Assembly (NCBI GenBank): GCA_936450465.1
Contig: OW388292.1
Span: 11,241,756 to 11,305,755 of the forward strand
Length of the DNA: 64,000 nt
Origin: Gibbula magus
Taxonomy: Eukaryota > Mollusca > Gastropoda > Trochida > Trochidae
Direction of reading: 5' to 3'
Below are positions 59,085-64,000 of this stretch, in pieces. How positions within the stretch are numbered: the stretch's first letter is position 1; every line of letters starts with the position of its first letter. The position numbers and the translations under genes were made by a program. The notes under the pieces are model-generated. The model did not search any database. It worked only from the letters and a program-made list of their open reading frames with translations, and was not told where the DNA came from.

Positions 59085-60961
59085 ACACTGTATACATCTG
59101 GTAGAGCATTTCTCCGACTTCTTCACGTCCAAGATTGACCTCATTCGGCACGATCTTCTCACACGTCAGTCACAGTGTGTTTATGAATTTCACGAACAAA
59201 GTTCTCAAGTATCCCACTGTCCTGCTTCAGCAACGTGTCTCATGAGAATCTAAAAGAGACCATATCTGGATCGGCAACCAAGTCCTCGGCTCTCGTTTGC
59301 ATTCCAACCTGGCTATTCAAGGCAGTGTCTGATTGTCTAATACCTGCTTTAGCAAATATCATGAATTCATCTCTGACTTCTGGTATCGTGCCAGATACCT
59401 TCAAGCATGCCTCAATCACACCTCTGCTAAAGAAAGTAAACCTGGACCCAGATGAACTGAAAAACTTCAGACCAATTTCTAATCTACCCTACATTTCAAA
59501 ACTACTTGAAAAGGTTGTTTTCAATCAACTTGTCAGTCATTTCAATTCAAATGAACTATTTGAATCTTTCCAGTCTGCATACAAGAAGCGACACAGTACG
59601 GAAACTGCACTAGTGCGTGTGTACAATGACATCATCATGGGCATGGACAACCAGTGTGTGACGCTTGTAGTGCTGTTAGATTTATCTGCAGCGTTCGACA
59701 CCATTGACCACCAGATTCTGTTTGAGAGACTTGAACATCGCCTCGGAGTACAAGGAGTTGCCCTGGAGTGGATAAAAGCCTACATTACAGGTCGCACTCA
59801 GTCTGTCTCTGTTTCTGGTTGCACATCCTCTCCGAAAGAGCTTCTTTACGGAGTACCCCAAAGCTCTGTGTTGGGACCACTTCTTTTACGTGTCTACATC
59901 CTGCCTATTGGTGATATAGTCCGTAAATTCTCTCTCTTATTCCAACTATACGCTGACGATAACCAGCTGTATGTAACTGTGAAACCAGTTCATGTCCATT
60001 CTGGAATTCATAGCATTGAGTCTTGCATTTCTGAACTAAGATCATGGATGACACACAACTTCCTGCGCCTCAACGACAGCAAGACAGAATTTATAGTCAT
60101 TGGATCAAGACAACAGCTGCTGAAGATACCCTCGGCATCGCATCTCACCATCGGCGACAGTATCATCACGCCATCTGAACATGTCAGGAATCTCGGTGTG
60201 GCATTACAGACAAACATGTCCCTTGATCAGCAAGTCCGAAACATCTCCAAGTCAAGCTATTTTTCAATTCACAATATCAGCAAGATCCGCTATTTACTTG
60301 ATGAAGAAACCACAAAGCTCATTGTTCATTCTCTCGTTATCTCTAAACTGGACTACTGCAATGCTCTTTTCATCAACTGCTCTGCATCAACTCTCTCAAA
60401 ACTCCAGAAGATTCAGAATTCTGCTGCCCGCGTCATCTCACGTAATCGTCGGTCTGACCACATCACCCCTATCCTTGAGAAACTTCACTGGCTACCTATC
60501 AAACAACGCTCCATCTACAAGATCAACATGCTAACCCACTCCTGTCTCTTCGAAGAACTATCTTGTGCCTATCTGAAAGAACTCCTACAATCACCAACAC
60601 TGATCAAGCCGTACACTCCGCTCCAATGACAAACATGTTCTTCAAGTTCCCCAATCCAAGTCTGCCATCAGCGAAAGAGCCTTCTCCATAGCCGCTCCTA
60701 AACTCTGGAACATCCTTCCCATTTCAGTCAGGACCACTTCTTCAAAAACAACCTTCAAGACCCTCCTAAAGACTTTTCTCTTCAATCAAGCCTTCTCCCA
60801 GTGACAAATGAACTCTTTCTGAATGACTATCTTCTTTCTGTTCGTGTAAATTGGTATATATGTGTGTTATTTTTAATCTTTATGTTCATATGTAAAGCGC
60901 CATTGAGCTACAATTGGAATAAGGCGCTATATAAGTGCATTATTATATTATATTATATTAT
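59085..60961 (+). mobile_element. L2-type LINE, 5'-truncated
   Basis: Coding homology starts near 59100 (EHFSDFFTSKIDLIRHDLL, the linker before the reverse transcriptase). It continues through the polymerase and a C-terminal segment (SAISERAFSIAAPKLWN) to about 60803. The 3' untranslated end carries AAAGCGCCATTGAGC, AAGGCGCTATATAAGTGC and an ATTAT tail at about 60940-60961, the usual finish of L2-like LINEs. The endonuclease is missing. No target-site duplication was found. Confidence 0.85.
59235..60803 (+). pseudogene. L2-type reverse transcriptase, frameshifted
   Basis: The main frame, 59235-60629, encodes 464 residues. They include KNFRPISNLPYISKLLEKV (76-94), the palm motif LLDLSAAFDTIDH (147-159), GVPQSSVLGP (206-215, where a glycine is usual at the first S) and YADD (239-242), whose two aspartates would bind the catalytic metals. 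NLGVALQTNMSL and IVHSLVISKLDYCNAL follow as thumb motifs. The upstream linker lies in another frame ending 59253, so a frameshift occurs near 59235-59253. Near 60606-60620 a second shift moves homology to the frame reading SNDKHVLQVPQSKSAISERA. The polymerase core is unbroken but the protein as a whole is not. It would copy LINE RNA at a nicked target. Confidence 0.85.
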
Positions 60962-61716
60962 GAATAGACGGACTATCTTCCTCTATATGGTTTGCCAGTA
61001 CCACACGTTGACTACTAAGGCAGCATATGAGTGCCGTTAGTAATAGCTATACCACCTGTATTTCATGTTTCATGTTTTCAATGGATGATATGTTCATGTA
61101 TGTCAAACATTACCCTCCCAAAAAAAATGTTCAACTGTCCTATATTCTGTCTGTTTAATTTTGCTTGTGGCTGTTACCTTACTATTGAAGTTTCTGTAAA
61201 TGCATCTTCGTTTTGTTTTTCATCCAAATGGATAAAGGTTAATATTGTTGGAACATCCAGCCTCAGTGTAATTGTTCGTCATTGTGTTTTATTCCTATAG
61301 CAGTAAGGTCAAGTGTATTCATCTGATTAAATCACCAAAAGAGGAAGACCTGGACACTGTCACTTCATTAATATAAGAACACCGACAAAATGTCACGGGC
61401 TAAGCTCTCAGTAAACTATTTTAGTAGAAGTTGTACACATCAAAAGTTAAACAAACTCATAATGCAAACGGATTCACACAAAAAGGCAAAAATACATGAC
61501 CATGGTGTTCTTACTTTTGCAAAATATGAAGATAGTTTTCAAAGTGTCAAATGTGAAACAGATGTAATACGTGGCATCTCCCTGTCGGCGTTCTTTGAAT
61601 TATGTATCTTTATCTTTATCGAAAAGGAGTTTCTTAAGTTATTATGATGTCAAATAATTGTAATGTTGCAAAAGACAATTTGCATCTTCACACCCAGGAG
61701 GGTGGGGCATGTCATA

Positions 61717-61930
61717 CATACCACATTAAACAAGGAGCTATGTCATATATACCACATAAAACAAGGAGCTATGTCATATATACCACATAAAACAAGGAGC
61801 TATGTCATATATACCACATAAAACAAGGAGCTATGTCATATATACCACATAAAACAAGGAGCTATGTCATATATACCACATAAAACAAGGAGCTATGTCA
61901 TATATACCACATTAAACAATGAGATATGTG
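61717..61930 (+). repeat. 31-bp minisatellite, 7 copies
   Basis: Units of TACCACATAAAACAAGGAGC TATGTCATATA repeat at exact 31-base spacing; the first and last units have ATTAAAC in place of AAAAC. Inner copies are identical, suggesting recent expansion. Confidence 0.95.
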
Positions 61931-62210
61931 ATTCCAATGCGAGTGTCAATGTTTTACTAATATACTGTCAGTTTATGAAAACACGCTAGTTCAGTAAATG
62001 TAAAATATGACACGAGTCATTGAAAACTAATCTTTGTAGAACTGTCATAGAACTGTCGGTTTTCTTCTTGATTTTTGTTTTGTTTTCTGTTCTGATAAAA
62101 TGCGGTTGACAAGCCATCTGGACATTTCAACATAAAAAAGACAATGAATGATGAGCGTCCAAGGTTTTGGAAATGAACAATGTGTTTTGCCAGTGACATC
62201 ACTGCTTTAA

Positions 62211-62565
62211 AGTGGCAGTAGCACGTTTTTTCACTGAAATAAGTCAATGACATGTATTTAAAAAATAATGTCACCAATAGTAAAACAGCCTTCTCTTTCC
62301 GGAAAATCAAGTTAAAAAATGAGTGTACATGGTTCCGTAAAAGCCATGGGATAGTTTTTGTCATTCGAAATAATAAAATGTGTTCACAATAAAATGGCCG
62401 CCATGCAATTTGTGTTTTATATGTAACGCCGTTATTACCACTACGGATAATTGGTTTGTGTAATAAGATGTTTTACCCTCTAAAGTAAATATAAATGACA
62501 TAAACTATCATTATAAATGGGAAATTTGAAAAAATAAAATGTGCAAAAAATGTGCTACTGCCCCT
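62211..62565. mobile_element. MITE with TTAA target duplication
   Basis: Inverted ends AGTGGCAGTAGCACGTTTTT at 62211 and (reverse complement) AGGGGCAGTAGCACATTTTT at 62565, each with TTAA outside (62207-62210 and 62566-62569). 355 bases, noncoding apart from incidental frames. Ends beginning AGGGGC suit Kolobok. Its terminal sequence differs from the TTAA element at 32312, so it is a separate family. Confidence 0.85.
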
Positions 62566-62631
62566 TTAAATGAGTATTTACATGTTACAACGTCAAGATA
62601 CGGACACTGCCGGACTTCAGCCACTTCCTGA

Positions 62632-62898
62632 ATCTATGTCAACTTACTCACAATCATCTTTTCAGACAGCAATATAAAACAATATTCTTCGAAATGTTTG
62701 GAGCAATTTGAAATGTTCAAATGGCATCTGAAATACATCTTCGATACCAACTTCTTTCTTGTGAATAGACTCAATATATCGGAGGACACGCTGACAAGTC
62801 AAACAGCATTGAAATACAGGAAAGATATTCGGAAGAGAGTCTCATTGGCCAAATTTAAATCAGGGATTCACAAATATGTCAATAGCAAAAGAAAATAA
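62632..62898 (+). CDS. Unrecognised small frame, possible last exon
   Basis: An open frame ends at 62898 with a basic tail (KYRKDIRKRVSLAKFKSGIH then KYVNSKRK). A CTTTTCAG acceptor-like site precedes it at about 62656-62664. No ATG of good context and no known motif. It could be the terminal exon of a gene to the left, or chance. Confidence 0.2.
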   Translation: MYVNLLTIIFSDSNIKQYSSKCLEQFEMFKWHLKYIFDTNFFLVNRLNISEDTLTSQTALKYRKDIRKRVSLAKFKSGIHKYVNSKRK

Positions 62899-63704
62899 TA
62901 TATTAAACATTTTTTGCTGAGCCGATCCAACATTATTATCTTGTAGAATCGACTTATCAGCAATTTTCTGGCGAAAAGTTATTGCTTTATAGAAAACTTT
63001 AACCATTGCTAATGAACCAACTTAATTAACAACATGATTGTAACCACTGACCAAGTGAACCTTTAACTTGGAATGATTGTCAGATTGAATACGCTAACGA
63101 AGATGCAGAAATGTAACTGAATTGGGCTGTCACTTTATCAACAGCTATATACTTCCAAAATATTAACTTCTTTTTGTTCCCCAGTGATTTACATGTACTT
63201 CATTATTGTCATGAATGTTTTTAAATATATTTTGACTTATTTTGGAAATTACGTTAATTGTGTTCTTCTTCAAAGTATTATCTTGAAGTTTATGTAGCCA
63301 CTCCCAAACCTAACTCCTTCACCTTCAACTACTTAATCCAAATTCTGAAAATTTATAGTGCAATTGAGTGAAAGTAATGTTTATAATTAAACAATAATTT
63401 ATCAAATATTAAGTTAATATGGTTTGAATTAAAAGAACCTTTCAAAATTTCCTTCTCTGCTTCACTTTAAACCTTTTGTTTATCAGATTATATCAGATAT
63501 AGACTGGTACTCACTCATCAAAGATCATATCACCCAAACATACGGAGTGGAAACATTAACAGTCATTAAAACTGAATATACACGCCATTTGTAGCATGTC
63601 AGTGTTCTCCTAACCACATTGTTTGTTTACCCAACAATATCTCTAAATAAACAGAATATCAAAGGCGCCTATACAGACGTCATCATCCTGCTGTAGATAA
63701 CTTG

Positions 63705-63995
63705 TTCTAAATCAAACATCCACGTCTATGGCGTTATTCTTTAAGTAATTCACCCAACACTTGTAGCCCGATATAGATACAGACAAATGAGTAAAGGAAA
63801 ACATAAAAACAGCTGATGTACTGGCTGCCCTGCATTTAAATATTACTTACGTCGCTGCACTAAAACTTGTGTTAATATACATAATGTAATGTTAAAGAGT
63901 TGATTACACTGAAAAGAAATCTCTCAGCACGAATGAAACTGAAGATAAACGCATGGTAAATCGATTTAGCCTAATATGACTTAATGTAGACATAA
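63705..63995 (+). repeat. Dispersed repeat C, second copy
   Basis: Same blocks as 24935-25115 (CACGTCTATGGCGTT, CTGAAAAGAAATCTCTCA, ACGAATGAAACTGAAG), with about 130 extra bases after the first block. Confidence 0.6.
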
Positions 63996-64000
63996 CTGAA

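Noticed and set aside
60008..60534. Frames overlapping the LINE polymerase in other phases
   Set aside because: Shadows of the reverse transcriptase frame.

Overview
The window looks like AT-rich, gene-poor, repeat-packed nuclear DNA of an invertebrate, most likely a marine mollusc (gastropod-like). This is inferred from spliced genes with GT-AG introns, tRNA-headed SINEs, L2-type LINE tails, GACG/GTCC dispersed repeats, many palindromic MITEs, and the company of YqaJ, THAP-DDE and Crypton-type genes. I see no convincing single-copy host gene, no rRNA and no CRISPR. Nearly every coding region I can support belongs to a mobile element.

Region by region. 1-3.4 kb: a tRNA-derived SINE and a decayed LINE fragment. 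3.39-12.04 kb: one 8.6-kb fold-back structure with two arms of about 2.8 kb in opposite orientation, each carrying a long array of short TTGAC-containing repeats, around a 3-kb loop that holds extra pieces of the arm. 12-15.7 kb: mostly blank, with a degenerate tandem repeat near 14 kb. 15.7-20.15 kb: the most gene-like segment. A two-exon exonuclease gene (SAP-like, SWIM zinc finger, YqaJ nuclease) runs on +, converging on a two-exon THAP-DDE transposase gene on -. The pair is bracketed by imperfect inverted repeats and resembles the ISL2EU (IS4EU) type of DNA transposon. The nuclease frame is intact, while the transposase has two in-frame stops. 20-37 kb: MITEs, an 11-unit minisatellite, a LINE 3' end, and nonautonomous elements with TA or TTAA target sites. 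37.5-39.1 kb: a Tc1-type transposon with terminal inverted repeats, TA flanks and a full-length DD34E transposase. 39-50 kb: diverged segmental duplications, palindromic elements and a minus-strand SINE whose 3' tail resembles that of the L2 LINE at 59-61 kb. 50.2-52.6 kb: an LTR-bearing retroelement without coding capacity, read on -. 53-58 kb: AT microsatellites and a Crypton-like recombinase gene on - that has a premature stop and ends at a splice donor. 58.6-61 kb: a palindromic MITE and a 5'-truncated L2-type LINE with an intact YADD box. 61-64 kb: a 31-bp minisatellite, a TTAA-flanked MITE and unassigned sequence.

The genes here do not form a host pathway. Working relations lie inside elements: the transposase would cut and paste the 15.7-20.1 kb unit with the nuclease as a probable processing partner; the Tc1 transposase could act on Tc1-like MITEs; and L2 machinery probably moves the SINE with the matching tail. 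All family names come from motif recognition by eye, without a database search.
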